A DNA stretch of 64,000 bases from Proales similis (taxonomy: Eukaryota > Rotifera > Eurotatoria > Ploima > Proalidae), in the NCBI GenBank assembly GCA_019059635.1, contig JAGVRJ010000001.1:1674001-1738000 (forward strand), written 5' to 3'. Shown here one piece after another: positions 1-11,279 of this stretch. The position numbers and the translations under genes were made by a program. Each line of letters opens with the position of its first letter. Within the stretch, counting starts at the first letter, position 1. Below the pieces are notes generated by a model. That model searched no databases, was not told the DNA's origin, and was given only the letters and a program-made list of their open reading frames with translations.

Positions 1-2695
1 TGAGTGCTCTCAGTCACACTTACCACAGCCTTTTTTCCTTTGCCACCGTTTGCGCCATTAGAGTGGCTCTGTGGGTTATGTGGCTGCTGCTGCTGTTGCT
101 GTGATTGCTGCTGTGGGCCTGAGGACGGTTGTCCGCTTTGGCTTACAGGCGGTGCCATAGGATTTGGACCACCTTGGCTCATCATATAAAAATGAGGCCC
201 GTATGGCATGGCCCCAGGGTTTGTGATGTAGAGGGAGGTCGACTGCTGATGAGTGCTGCCAGGATGGTATTGGGTGTGAACTGGCGGCATATGATGTGGT
301 CCCATATGCTGAGATTGAGATGCATAGGCTGGAATGAAAGCTGCGGCATGCTGCATGGCAGGAGCCGGCTGAGTGTATGGCTCGTATCCGGCTGCTTGGT
401 AGACAGGCATCTGAGGTGCAGATACGCTCGCTCCGCCAGAGGGCATGCTTCCTATTCCGGGCTGATTGCTGACCACTACTTGCATTGGCGCTTGCGGAGT
501 GTTGCTCGATTGAACAGGAGTCATTTGTCCAAACGAGGACGGGTTAAACTCAACAGCATTGGGATTGAGCTTAAATTTGGGCTTTGAACTATCCTCATTC
601 TTTTCTTGAATTTCAGTCGCATTTTCGGCCTCTTCACTGTTGACAACCTCCTCGGGCTTGGGAGGCTCGTTTTGGCTCTCAGGAATTTCTTCGGCTAGAT
701 CAGATTTCTCCGGCGCCGAGCCGACTGGTACGACTGGCGGTGTGTACGGCCCTGAGTATGGAATAAACGGTGGTGCTTGATAGGTTGGCACATACGCATT
801 CGCAATCAATGGTGCATTCGGCGCAGGAGCTCCTGCAACAGCATAGGGCACGTGTTGAGGTGGATAAAACTCGGCAGCTGGATTGAGAGGTTGGTAAATG
901 ACGGCAGGAGCCGGTGCTTGGCTCGCAGGAGTAGTCGTGGGGCTAGTCACTTTGCTGTCAGATCGCGAGTCTGGCCGAGCGGGTGCGTGCTGATTTTTGG
1001 GCTCAGTAGGTGAGACAGACTTGTCGGTCGATGCGACGGTTGTTGCTGGGCTTGATTTGCCTCTTTGATCGCTTTCTCTCGACATGGGTCGCATGTTTTG
1101 CGCCACTTTGGCCGAATAGGTCTGGGCAGGCTTAGAGTCACTTTGCCCTGAGACTACACTTGAGAATGGCACCGATGGAGTCGGAGCGGCGTTCGATGGC
1201 TTTATCTCTGCTTTGACTGGAGGATTGGCCACATGAGGTGCTTGATATTTGCCTGAATTGTTAAATCGCTTAGTGGTCGCATCTCGACTGCCCTCGGTCG
1301 AACGTCGATTTAAATAGGACTTTTCGGGCATCTTTGGGCCGCTTGTGCTGCTCATTTGATGGTGAGATCCGCGCTGTTTGTAAGTGGGCGTGTTGGTCGA
1401 CGCTCTATAGTTTGGCTTGGCATTGAAAGATCGACGCTGCATTTTGTCGCCTTTTGTCTGGTAGTCGCGAGCAGCATTGTAATTGCCTTGGCTCGGATCG
1501 TTTCCGCGAACGACCGCAGAGAACACCTCTTCCTCTTCTTCGCCGTCTGACAGCTCTCGGTCAATGTTGCGTTTGTATGTGGTGCTCGACTCGATTTCTT
1601 GCGCCAACTTTTCGGCCTCCTGCTCGCGTCGCTTGAACTCTTCTGTGTCGAGTCGTTCGACCGCCACCGTGTATTCGCTCAAATCCTCCTTATAGGTCGA
1701 CTTGTAGCCGTACTTTGTCTGATTGGTGAGCAGCATGTCCTCAGCGGTCCATCCACTGTCCATGCCGCCCTCGTTCAGATCCAGAGTGCTCGTGACTCGT
1801 CCACTCAGATCATCGTCCAGAGCCCCGCTGCCGCTGCTTATCTCATGCGACTCTTCGTCGAACGCGAATGGCTCAAGCTCCTTGCCGTCCTCTTCATTGT
1901 TATTCAACTTGTCTTGAATCACCTTTTGCGCAATTGCGGCGTCGGTGAAGCCGCTCTCGGCGCTCTTCAACGCATAGTCCTTATCCACATCATAGGCGTA
2001 AAGCTCGACTATGCTCTCGCGCTCAAAGTAGCGGGCGCGAACGCTCTCGCGTTTAGGCAGACTGCGATCGAATATGACGACCTCGTTGTCTGGGTCCAGT
2101 TTGTGACAGCATTCGAGCAGCACGTCGAATTCGGGCGAGAAGGTCACAAATATGCCGTGGAAGGTTTCGTTCGATTTTACTTTAAGAACCACCGGACAGC
2201 CGAGCAAAGTGTTGGCCGCGTTCATGAAGCGTGCGTTGCGGTAGATTCCTTCGGTGGGCTTTCGCTCAAGTGTGCCCTTGAATTTGTTTTGTGTGTGTTG
2301 CAAATGTGTTGTTGGGCCGCTCTCTGCTGCCTTTGATTTGTAATCGACGTTTCCATTTCCGCCGCTGCTGCTGCTATTACCACCGCCGGGACGGTAATAC
2401 CTCTGTGATCTGGGTCGAATAGGTAAGTTAAAAAGCGATAGGCGATTTAGATAGGCGGCGCGACTCACTTGTTGCTTGGATAGCGCGGCTGTTTACCGCC
2501 ATATGAGCGTGTGGAGTAGTAGCCTTGTTGGCGGCCCTGTTGACCACCTCCGTAGTGATGGTGGTTATGATGATGGTGGTGGTGATTAGACGGCGCTGAC
2601 ATGTAGTGAGCTGGCTGGTTCACATTGCTCGTGCCGCTGTTTGACCCTCCTGTTGCTGCTGCTGATTGACCGGCCGTGGACAATGTGGACGACAT
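1..2695 (-). CDS. ATXN2: Ataxin-2, copy A (partial, continues past left edge)
   Basis: RNA-binding, stress-granule and translation-control protein. Exon 1 begins with the ATG at 2695 and encodes a low-complexity N-terminus with a His-rich run. A GT-AG intron (about 2,400-2,465) follows, then one long exon to a GTAAGT donor at position 23. The long exon encodes an Lsm domain (about 2,275-1,980, with motifs such as RNARFMNAANTLLG), then the LsmAD domain (about 1,970-1,550, with GWTAGDMLLTNQTKYG). A disordered Pro/Ser/Gln-rich tail follows. It carries a textbook PAM2 motif for binding poly(A)-binding protein, LNPNAVEFNP, near 545-580, and a poly-Gln run near 80-110. Domain order matches the family. 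The 3' exons lie outside the window, so completeness cannot be judged. This copy, not the one at 17.9 kb, looks functional. It is divergently arranged with the HIRIP3-like gene. Confidence 0.9.
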
Positions 2696-3505
2696 TTAAG
2701 CGTGCTAGGCTTCTCCTTACTCGATTTATTATGATCGCCTAATGATCTAAGCGGCGAGAATTAGGCTTAAACGTGGCTAGAAAAAATGTTATGTGACGTT
2801 CGATTATGATAATGTACGCGTGCCCGCTTCGACACCCCCCTCAGACACCCCGGGTCCGTCTAAATTCGTACGAACATGGCACCGGTTCAAGCTTATCATT
2901 GTGCGTGCATGCGCGTTCATCTAGTTGTACGCAGAGTAAAAGAGAGAGAGAGCGCGCTCTCAAGCTCCTCTTATGCACCGCCGCTTCCAACTTGTACATT
3001 ATTATTCGGTCGACGAATTGTAATTCGATTGGTGCGCGAGCCGATTCGCTTTTTGTCCGAAATATGCGAATACGTCAGCGCGCCTATTTCAGACTCGCGT
3101 ATTCGACGCATCAGCGTTGCCTCTCCAAGCCGGGCGCTCGATGAGACCACATGGAACGATGCCTCTGCTATCTGCATCTGGTAGAGCGTCTAATTGTTCA
3201 ATTAAAGTAGCAGCCGAGAAGCGTCCTCATTACGCGCCCGTTCTGCTCCATTCCTCACTCTGACTCGAATCGTTTGTCCGCTATTCGCCAATCTGCTTCG
3301 TATTTGTTTGAATCAATTTGCAAAGCTCGTTTTAATAATCGAGAGGAAACAAAGGCAGCCGATGGCCTGCGCAACTCGAGAACTGAATTTGGTGTCTGAA
3401 ACTGTTCTTTCTCATGAAAAGACTAATTTCGGAGCGCCGGTCGCTCAAGCTGTGTATCAGGTCGATTTTGTTGAGTTTATTCAAAAATAGTCGAAATTTT
3501 GAAGA
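2696..3505. promoter_or_regulatory. Shared divergent 5' interval, ataxin-2 A / HIRIP3-like
   Basis: About 810 bp between two divergent start codons. It holds an AG-rich run near 2,940-2,955 but no clear gene. A 60-codon open frame at 3,308-3,490 ends just before the HIRIP3-like start and is more likely 5' UTR sequence. No confident TATA box was seen. Confidence 0.4.
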
Positions 3506-5602
3506 ATGGAGGCGGAATTGAAAGAGAAACTGAAGCTAATATTCGACGAATATGAGCAAAAGGAGCTGTTGTCGGTAAAAATTGCCAAAAAGTCCCTGAG
3601 TCAACAGCTCGGACGTGAGCTTAGTTCGGCCGAAAACAAAGCGGTCAAAAATATCTTGATTGAAATCTACATGGCCTATCAAAGCGGCTGTGAAGCAGAG
3701 TCGGCCAGCAAGAAAAGAGAGCGAAACGACGAGAGCGACGAAGACGAGATTCGACTCGAGAACAAGGAAAACAAAAAGCAAAAGAGCTCCCAGTTCACCG
3801 AACAGGAACGAGCCGTTCTCAAGGAAATAGAGAAGACCAAAGAGAAAAACTCCAAATCGCGTCAAATAGTCAGCGACGAAGAAGAGTCGATCGAAGAGGA
3901 CTCAGTCCAGGTGAGAGAGCGCCCGAAGGAAAAGACGAAACAAATTGAACCGGACGAGGACAGTGAGAATGATGCTCAGGCAAATATGGACACCGAAGAT
4001 ACCGACGTCGATAAGGAGACAACCAAAGTAGTCGACGAGAGCAAACAGCCGTCCGAAACAGCTTCGACTGAGCAACAGCCAGCTGACAATCAGCCAAATG
4101 ATGATCAAGAGCCTGATCACAATGACGAAAAAGAAGAAACTGAAAACGAGCCAGAAAAAGCCCAGTCGGAGAATGAGGAGGCAGAAGAGAGTGCGTCGGA
4201 AGAAATAGGAGAGAAGGAGTTAAATAAAGCAAAAAAGGGAAAGGCTCGTGTTCTGGACGATTCAGAGAGTGAAAAAGAGGAAGAAGAGGAAGAAAAAGAG
4301 GTGGAAAGTAAAAAGAAGGCCAAAAAGACTGGTGGATCGAAAAAAATGGAAAAAGCGCCAGGCGAAGAAAAAAAGAGGAGAAAGAAGGCTGAGGTCAAGC
4401 CTAATAGAGAAACAAAGCAAAAGACCAAAACAGAGGAGAAGACTAAAAAGAGGCAGCCGAAAAAGAAAGCGATCATGCCCAAGCCCGAGGATCATTCAAA
4501 CGAGGAAGAGAAAATCGAGCAGGATGAAAAGAGCGAAGAAGAGCAAGACGATGTGAAAGGCAGTAGCAATCTAGCCGATTCAGACGCCAATGAGTTGGGC
4601 GAAGAAGAGAAAGAAGCGGACAAGCCTGAATCAAATGAGTCGAGCAAAAAGAAAAAGCCTGAAAGGAAATCGGAGAAGAAGAGCGGGAAAACGCCCAGGA
4701 AAAATGAAAAGAAAAAGGCAGCCAAAGTGGTAGACGATCTCAGTAAAAGAGACGATGAACAACAATCGAACGATGACCAAGAAGAAGAGCAAGAGCCAGA
4801 GGAAGCAGAAGAGAGTGCCAAGTCGAATAATGACAAAGACGATGAAAAAGAAGAAGAGGAACAAGTAAAGTCTGATGGGGAGCAGAGCGACAACCAAGTA
4901 AAGCAAAAGAAGAAGCCGAGCAAAGAGAAAGCGAAGAAAACGCCCCGAAAAGCGAAAGAAACAGAGGAAAAGAGCGGCGCAAATGAAAACATCGGCGAGG
5001 ACGTGCTGAATTTGAGCGAATTAAAAAGCTCGGACGAAGACGAGAAAGAGACAAACGACGAGGAAGGAGAGTCGAGTGGAAAGCGAAAGAAATTGAGCGC
5101 GGCCGAAGATCCCAAAATAGCGCGTCTTCGCAAATACCTTCGTCTGGCCGGCCTTCGAATAGTCAAAAACAGCGAACTAGACAGCCTGAAGAGCAAGAAG
5201 GCTCGATATGATTTCATCATGCAAATATTTCACGATGCCGGCTTCAAAGGCAACAGCTTGTCAGTAAAAGGCTGTCAGCGGTTCAAAGAGAAGCGCGAAC
5301 GAGAGAAAGAAATCGCCGAACTTGATGTGAACAACATTATCGAGGCGAGTGGCTCTGGAAGGGCCAGCAGACGGAGAGCAGCAGCAACAGCAAAGAGAAA
5401 GGTAATGATTGAAAACGACTCGTCCGAGAGTGAAGTCGAATCAGCAGTGGAGCCTAAAACTGAGCAAGCAACAAATGCCTTTTCAAACATGGCCGATCTC
5501 ATTGAAAGCGACGAGGAAGAGAAGCCAAAATCAAGGTCGGCCAAGCCGCAAAAAGTTCTCTCAGATCAAGACGATGAGGACGAAGACAAGGAACGGGAGT
5601 AG
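3506..5602 (+). CDS. HIRIP3: HIRIP3-like histone chaperone (CHZ motif)
   Basis: Single-exon ORF of 698 aa. A short helical N-terminus (about residues 1-70) is followed by a very long Lys/Glu/Asp/Ser-rich disordered region (about 75-535) and a conserved C-terminal block. That block contains a helical region (DPKIARLRKYLRLAGL) and then ELDVNNIIEASGSGRASRRR. This matches the HIRIP3 C-terminus and its CHZ motif, which binds H2A-type histones. The charged middle is long for the family and would be expected to bind basic histones or chromatin; that is inference. The extensive antisense ORFs here are shadows of GA-rich codons. The ATG at 3,506 is the first in frame. A nuclear role is likely. The C-terminal match is the main evidence. 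Confidence 0.8.
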   Translation: MEAELKEKLKLIFDEYEQKELLSVKIAKKSLSQQLGRELSSAENKAVKNILIEIYMAYQSGCEAESASKKRERNDESDEDEIRLENKENKKQKSSQFTEQERAVLKEIEKTKEKNSKSRQIVSDEEESIEEDSVQVRERPKEKTKQIEPDEDSENDAQANMDTEDTDVDKETTKVVDESKQPSETASTEQQPADNQPNDDQEPDHNDEKEETENEPEKAQSENEEAEESASEEIGEKELNKAKKGKARVLDDSESEKEEEEEEKEVESKKKAKKTGGSKKMEKAPGEEKKRRKKAEVKPNRETKQKTKTEEKTKKRQPKKKAIMPKPEDHSNEEEKIEQDEKSEEEQDDVKGSSNLADSDANELGEEEKEADKPESNESSKKKKPERKSEKKSGKTPRKNEKKKAAKVVDDLSKRDDEQQSNDDQEEEQEPEEAEESAKSNNDKDDEKEEEEQVKSDGEQSDNQVKQKKKPSKEKAKKTPRKAKETEEKSGANENIGEDVLNLSELKSSDEDEKETNDEEGESSGKRKKLSAAEDPKIARLRKYLRLAGLRIVKNSELDSLKSKKARYDFIMQIFHDAGFKGNSLSVKGCQRFKEKREREKEIAELDVNNIIEASGSGRASRRRAAATAKRKVMIENDSSESEVESAVEPKTEQATNAFSNMADLIESDEEEKPKSRSAKPQKVLSDQDDEDEDKERE

Positions 5603-6585
5603 CTTTAGCAGCTTCAAAAATTCCCAATCAATTTGCAATCGGATTTATTAGTTTCTGATTGAAAACAAACAATTGTGCCTTTTTTACGAATTGAATATGC
5701 AACCCAGTTCTTAATGAGTCAAATATGAATGTACACAAGTTGGAAGCCCCGCAGAGTAAAGTCGTTTTTTACCTAGACCAACTTGCTTCGCTTTTTTCTT
5801 TTTCCTTTAAAAATTAAAAAAATCGTCATTTTAACTAAGAAAGAACCAATCAGATTGACGAGCGATGTGTGAATAGGCAAACAACAAGCTAATGGCGTGC
5901 TGCGGCACTCAACTGTGGTTCAGGTGTGTGTGTGTGTGTGTGATGGCCACCCAGGGTTTATTCGATTTAGAGCTTTTGAAGCTTAATCAGGGCCGGGCAA
6001 AATAAAAGAAACACTCTTTGAAGTATTAAGGACTCAAAGGTGTGTATCCAAAGTTGAATATTTTTCAAAGCCGTGTGCGTGGGCCGAATTGAAGATGGTG
6101 TTGTGAGCGATAAATAGGCCGATTTAAGCTAGTCATTTGAGCCACACAGTCGACATGGCAACCAAAGCGATTTAGATAGGCGCGAGTGGGCTGGCATCAG
6201 TAAAAATAATCAGAGCGGGCAAGCACATTAGTAGTCAAGAGCTTCAAATCATAGGTAACCAGGTTGTAAAAAAGAAACGCAATATGCCATGAATATGTTG
6301 TGTGTTAGCGAAAGGATGCCATTGAAATTGAAAGAAACAGTGCGATTGAGAGGCAGTGAGAGAGAGAGAGTGGGAGTTGACGCTTTAAATAGAGTTGCGC
6401 CATTTCCACACAGATCGATTGAAAGAAGTTCGAGTCCCTGCGGGCTCTAATGCTTAAGCCCAGCACTCTTACGCAATCGGATTCATAATCGGCTCAGTGG
6501 TTTAAAACCGGCTCACTCTGCTGCTTTATTTCCATCATTACTGACCGAATTGAATTGCAAATTTAGAAACTTTGTTTGCCTAAGC
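5603..6585. other. Intergenic, HIRIP3-like to TPPP
   Basis: No coding region seen. It holds a short GT microsatellite (about 5,924-5,941) and an AG-rich tract near 6,357-6,372. The last part presumably contains the TPPP promoter and 5' UTR. Confidence 0.5.
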
Positions 6586-7329
6586 ATGTCTGGATACGAT
6601 TCTGTGTTTGAGAAATACGCCAAATTCGGCAAGACCGAAGCCCAGCTGAAAGAAGCCAAAGGTCCCCTTCGCATTGAGCAGCGAAATGTCCAGAAACTAA
6701 TGAAGGAGAGCGGTGTCATAAATCCAAAGTACGCCCCTCAGCTTCTCGACAACGACATGGGTATTTTATTCAAGCAATTGTCTCTTTATCTGCTTCGATT
6801 CTATCTTTCTTCAATCAAAGCGACCGTCCTTGGCAAATTGATGAAGTCCCACGCTGATAAATACCCACGTGGAACGTGAGTGCCTCTGCCTATTTGTGCC
6901 AATGTGCGCCTCAAATTTTCTCATTTTGATTTAATGATTAGGAAAGCGTTTGAGAAGGAGGGCTTTGGCATCCTACTCGAGCAAGTTGCAGTCACCAGCA
7001 AGTCAGATGTAAATTCAATTGTGGCCAAATTGAATTCCGTTTCTGGTCCAAGCACAGCTGGCACCACGGTAAATATTTTTCCGCTTTGAATTGTCTGCTT
7101 TCTTGCCGGTCGCATTCATTCGCTCTTCAAACCAAATTAGGGAGTGGCGAATGCTGGAAATGTTGCAAGAATGACAGACACGTCGAACTACACCGGATCG
7201 CACAAGGAACGATTCGATGACTCAGGCAAAGGCAAAGGAGCGTCAGGCCGCACTGACAAGGTGGAGAACAGCGGCTACGTGGGCAACTACAAGGGCGCTG
7301 GCACCTACGATTCCGCTCACAAGAAATGA
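6586..7329 (+). CDS. TPPP: Tubulin polymerization-promoting protein (p25-alpha)
   Basis: Microtubule-bundling p25-alpha family protein. Four exons join in phase: 6586-6760, 6821-6875, 6942-7068 and 7141-7329. They give 181 aa, close to the ~176 aa of vertebrate TPPP3. The N-terminal EF-hand-like helical region includes [10 protein letters not shown]. The C-terminus carries the family signature [17 protein letters not shown], then [11 protein letters not shown] and [14 protein letters not shown], which is the conserved tubulin-binding core. The ATG at 6,586 follows an upstream in-frame alternative start and gives the usual short N-terminus. All introns are short (60-72 nt). The gene looks intact. 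Confidence 0.92.
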
Positions 7330-7578
7330 GCGACTCTTACATTCTTAATAATTCAACGACTGATTGATTCATTAGAGAAAGAGAAATTTGTCAAGTTTGT
7401 CTAGAAAAATAGGGTCGTTTTTTATTTTCGAAGTAAATTCAGATGCTGCCAACAAAAAGCTTTGACTTGACTGGCTGGTGTTAATAATTGACCTAATCGA
7501 GCGAACGAGCTATTTACGAACACTTGACCGGGTTGAATGGTGTCTGGCTTGTGTTAATTGTGAATTAATCCAAATTGG

Positions 7579-8956
7579 CTACGAAGAAAAGTTCTCCATC
7601 TCAAATATGAGCTTGACAGCCTCGTGCACATCTTGGCTAATGTAATTGGGCTTCATCAGGCTAGAATCGACCAGTGTGTCTTTGTGCGCAAGCGAAGCAG
7701 TCTGCTTGCCCAGAGAGTCAAGGTCGCCGTTGAAAACGCCTGTTTTAACTAGAATAGACGAAATTGAGTCGGCACGCGACTCCCACATTAATTGTCCGAC
7801 TTGTTGGTCCAACTTTTCGCCTGTGCTTTGGCTGACTTTCCGCTGCCTCAGCTCGCTTACGTTCTCCAACATTTGATTGAAAACATTGGCGCCGTAAATG
7901 TCTGTGTCAATGTTGTCTCTGTTTGACGCGCTTGGATTAGAGTGAACTGAAGGCAGCACTGCACCTGAGCGTACATACCCGATTGCATATAAACGCTTGA
8001 TTCCGTTTTGAAGACCGATCGATTGAGCGTGCCGCTGAATCATGTTCTCAGCAAAGTAGTAGGTGCTCTCGTACGGTTTGCCCAGAATGGCTTTGTAGTT
8101 TAGCTCTCGACCGCTGAGCTTCTCGTAGAGCTTTTCCAAGCAGTACAGAAAGGTGCCGTGGCCGAACCTTGGCATGGACGCTTCGCTCATCCAAACCATG
8201 TCGGCATTGCAGGCGAGCACTGGCATGTTCTGCTGGGGAAAATCGCCGCGAGGCTGATCGAGCTTGCCGTTGCAGCGAAGAACGTCGATTATCAGTTGTA
8301 GAGTAGTCTCCCATCGCACGCTCTCTCCCAATAAAATGACCGCTTCTATTGGTGGAAAATAACGTCCGAGGACACACGGCTAGATTAGACAATTCGAATA
8401 ATGCATAGCCTTCGGAGACCAGACTAAGGGAGAGAGAGGAGCTTACAGTGAAATTTCGCCGCCTGTGATCGACTACATCGAGCTGAGGGTAGTAATTACG
8501 CAGCTCGTCGATAGTGATTACCGACTTGAAGCCGAGATTACGAGCGATTTCCACCACCGGTCCTTGGCCAGAGATTAAACAGCGCTTATTGTGCAGACTG
8601 GTCATCGCGCGTAATGGACTGTGGGCCATGATCATCTGGTCTGGTTTTATGCGCACGCCGAACGTGTCTGACAGTCTAGCTGCCTTGTCCGAGCTAAGCT
8701 GGCTGCTGGCATTTGTAACGAATATTGTGGGCACACGAAAGTGTCCTTTTTTATCAACAAGCAATCGAAAGCATTCATGTGCCTGAGGCAGCGGCTGCTT
8801 TCCTCGCATAAGAACACCGTCAATGTCAAATAAAAGCCCAAAGTCGGGCTCCGAAATCGATGATCTAGAACTGAATTGGCGTGCCAAATAGGCCGCCGCT
8901 TTGTTCCGAGCCGGTGTTTCGGCTAGGCTCGCTCGAATCAAATTGAGCGTCCTCAT
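7579..8956 (-). CDS. HDHD5: HAD-superfamily hydrolase, HDHD5/CECR5 type
   Basis: Haloacid-dehalogenase-like hydrolase domain protein 5. Three exons on the minus strand join in phase: 8956-8447, 8379-7979 and 7918-7579, giving 416 aa. An Arg/Ala/Ser-rich N-terminus of about 33 residues suggests a mitochondrial targeting peptide. HAD motif I, LLFDIDGVLMRG, follows with both aspartates near residues 44-46. Then come VFVTNAS (motif II), SGQGPVVEIARNLGF, VRWETTLQL, MPRFGHGTF and LGKPYESTYYFAE. The order matches the human protein along its length. The substrate is not established from sequence. It is divergent from ARPC2. Confidence 0.92.
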
Positions 8957-9939
8957 CTTCTGAATTTTAAAATGTGAATCATGAAGAAGAGAAAAGGAAA
9001 ATGCATAGAAGAAACTGCGCGCGGGTCCCTTTTGTTCGCACAGCGCCACGATCCGACTGTCTAGACTCACAGGCTGGCAGTCGTCTCGGCGCCTCAATTA
9101 TGGGAGACACGCCGGCAAGAAAAATAATTGCGTCATAATGTGTAGACCGACATTCAAGCGCAAATCAGACTGTATCATGCAAATAGCTCGATCATGTAAT
9201 CAGCTCGTGTGCTCTCAACATGAGTATGTGTTTATAATGTGATCTAGCCTTGGGCATTTTAGTTTCACAATTTGGCTGCGCTTCACGAACGGGCGCTTGT
9301 ATTCGGTTCCATTTAACGAGGTCAACTCTCAATAATGGGTGACAACTGATCGCATTCTAGACCGATTTTGACCTTCGTTCCCATCTCTCCGCAATTGGAT
9401 ATTTGGGTCATAATGACGGCTCTCCAATCAGCATAATACAAAAATTTGTTACGTTTATGTTATTTTATTCAACTATTAGCTTCTGGGCGCATAGTTGGAT
9501 GTGAGCTGCGCCTTGTACACGATTAGAGATGGGCCAAGTTGTGTTTCATAAAATTGTTGCCGTCTGGGGCTTATGCGTGAATTCACGTGTCGTCACCGGT
9601 GGCTGTTGTCGGGAAATATATAAAGGAGTGAGAGAGTGGAAGAGGGGAGGGAGTGGATGCAAGTGGTATACAGCACGGCGTCGAAGAAGCTGTCTAACAA
9701 ACGAGAAGGCAGAGATGAGGTCACCATCGACTATGTCAAGTGGCATAATGAGGGCCGTGATGTGAATCATGTGAGTCGAGCTGACAATACTATTGACGGT
9801 GAATATACGCTGTGTGGCCAACATTATTAGGCTTTACGCACCGATTTGTCGGCAATTGCCTTGTTTGTGACTGCACTTGCCATTCAGCTGACCGCCCGCA
9901 CCAAGTGGCAGATAATTCCCAAGACAAACGACACAAGAA
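8957..9939. promoter_or_regulatory. Divergent interval, HDHD5 / ARPC2
   Basis: Just under 1 kb between divergent genes. Short ORFs near 9,530-9,830 on both strands look like chance reading frames. Nothing else recognised. Confidence 0.4.
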
Positions 9940-10976
9940 ATGATTCTGCTCGAAGTGCAAAACCGTGCCATTCACGAGGCATTGCTCGCTCGATTCGAGG
10001 CTGCAATTCAGCAGCAGAAGCAAGACACCATCGAGGTGCACATTGCCGGTATGGCCCTGATCCAAACATTTTGCAAAATCTCTCAGAAACAAACAAGAGC
10101 GCTTTAATAGACTTTGACGGCATTGTCTACCATCTGTCAAATCCGAACGGCGACAGGTCAAAGGTGCTGCTAAGCATCCACCTCAAGTTCTTCCATGAAC
10201 TACAAGAGCATGGAGTTGAACAGGTCAGAGCCAGGGCGCAAAATTCGATCCCCACTCGATTCTAACCCGTACTGTTCATGTAGCTTTTACAACGAGTGTA
10301 TGGCAGCTATTTGATGCAGCCAGCCGAAGCCAACTTTAGCGCATCGCTTCTGTTCGACTTGAACAATCTGCCCAGCGATTGGCAAGAGCTGGCAATGAGA
10401 GCCAGCCTGCTCAAGCGCCATTGCATGGCATCGGTGTTTGAGAGATATTTCACATTCCAAGAGAGAGGCGAGACCGGGCACGCGACCGCGATCGTAAACT
10501 ATCGAAGTGACGAGAGTCTGTTCGTTCGCGCCCTGGACGACCGAGTCACAGTGATATTCAGCACCACGTTCAAAGGCGAAGACGACATCATATTCGGCAA
10601 AGTGTTCATGCAAGAGTTCAGCGAGACGAGGCGCAAATTCCAACAAGCGCCACAGGTGTTGTTCAGCGACAAACAGCCGCCCGCCGAGCTAAACGATACA
10701 AACGCGGTGGTGGGCGACAATCGCGGCTACATAACTTTTGTGCTCATGCCGCGTCACATAAGCCAGGAGTGTCGCGAGAACACAATCAACCTGATAATCA
10801 TGCTGCGCAATTACCTTCATTACCACCTGAAATGCTCCAAGGCGTACATGCATCAGAGAATGAGAGCCAAGACAAATGACTTTCTGAAGGTGCTCAACAG
10901 AGCCAAGCCTCAGCCCAAGAGCAAGCCGGCCGAAGAGCGAAAGAACTTTTTCGGACGCACTGTCAACCTGAAGTAA
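9940..10976 (+). CDS. ARPC2: Arp2/3 complex subunit 2 (p34)
   Basis: Core scaffold subunit of the Arp2/3 actin-branching complex. Three exons join in phase: 9940-10048, 10111-10223 and 10284-10976, giving 304 aa against about 300 aa in other animals. The start [16 protein letters not shown] is typical. It is followed by [43 protein letters not shown] and, near the C-terminus, [12 protein letters not shown] and [17 protein letters not shown]. The length and continuous family match indicate an intact gene. It is convergent with NAD synthetase, with about 300 bp between the stops. Confidence 0.95.
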
Positions 10977-11279
10977 AACGCTTTCTACTCCTCGACTCTT
11001 GTCTACATCGATCCTCTTTATTTGTGTCGAACGAGCCTCTTTTTTTTTTATCCAACACTCGTATTTCCTTCGTCTCTCTTCATTCTTCAATATTTCATTT
11101 TCTTTCCCATTCGCCCTCCCAACATTCTCAATCAACGCAATAAATATGAAATTCAAATTGACTCGGTTCGGTTTTACTAAAACAAAATATAAATCGTCTA
11201 CAATTGGGGACATATCAGAGCAGTCGCTACAATTGGGGAGTTTCTAGTCTTTGCTCTCTCTCGCTTCTTCCACCTTTTT
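10977..11279. other. Convergent 3' interval, ARPC2 / NADSYN1
   Basis: AT-rich 3' UTR sequence with a T run near 11,040 and an AATAAA-like signal near 11,139 for ARPC2. No gene seen. Confidence 0.4.

Noticed and set aside
4117-5220. Long minus-strand ORFs rich in Ser, Phe and Leu
   Set aside because: They are antisense shadows of the GA-rich Lys/Glu codons of the HIRIP3-like gene.
6420-6480. tRNA-like GTTCGAGTCCC near 6,428
   Set aside because: No acceptor, D or anticodon stems can be paired around it on either strand.
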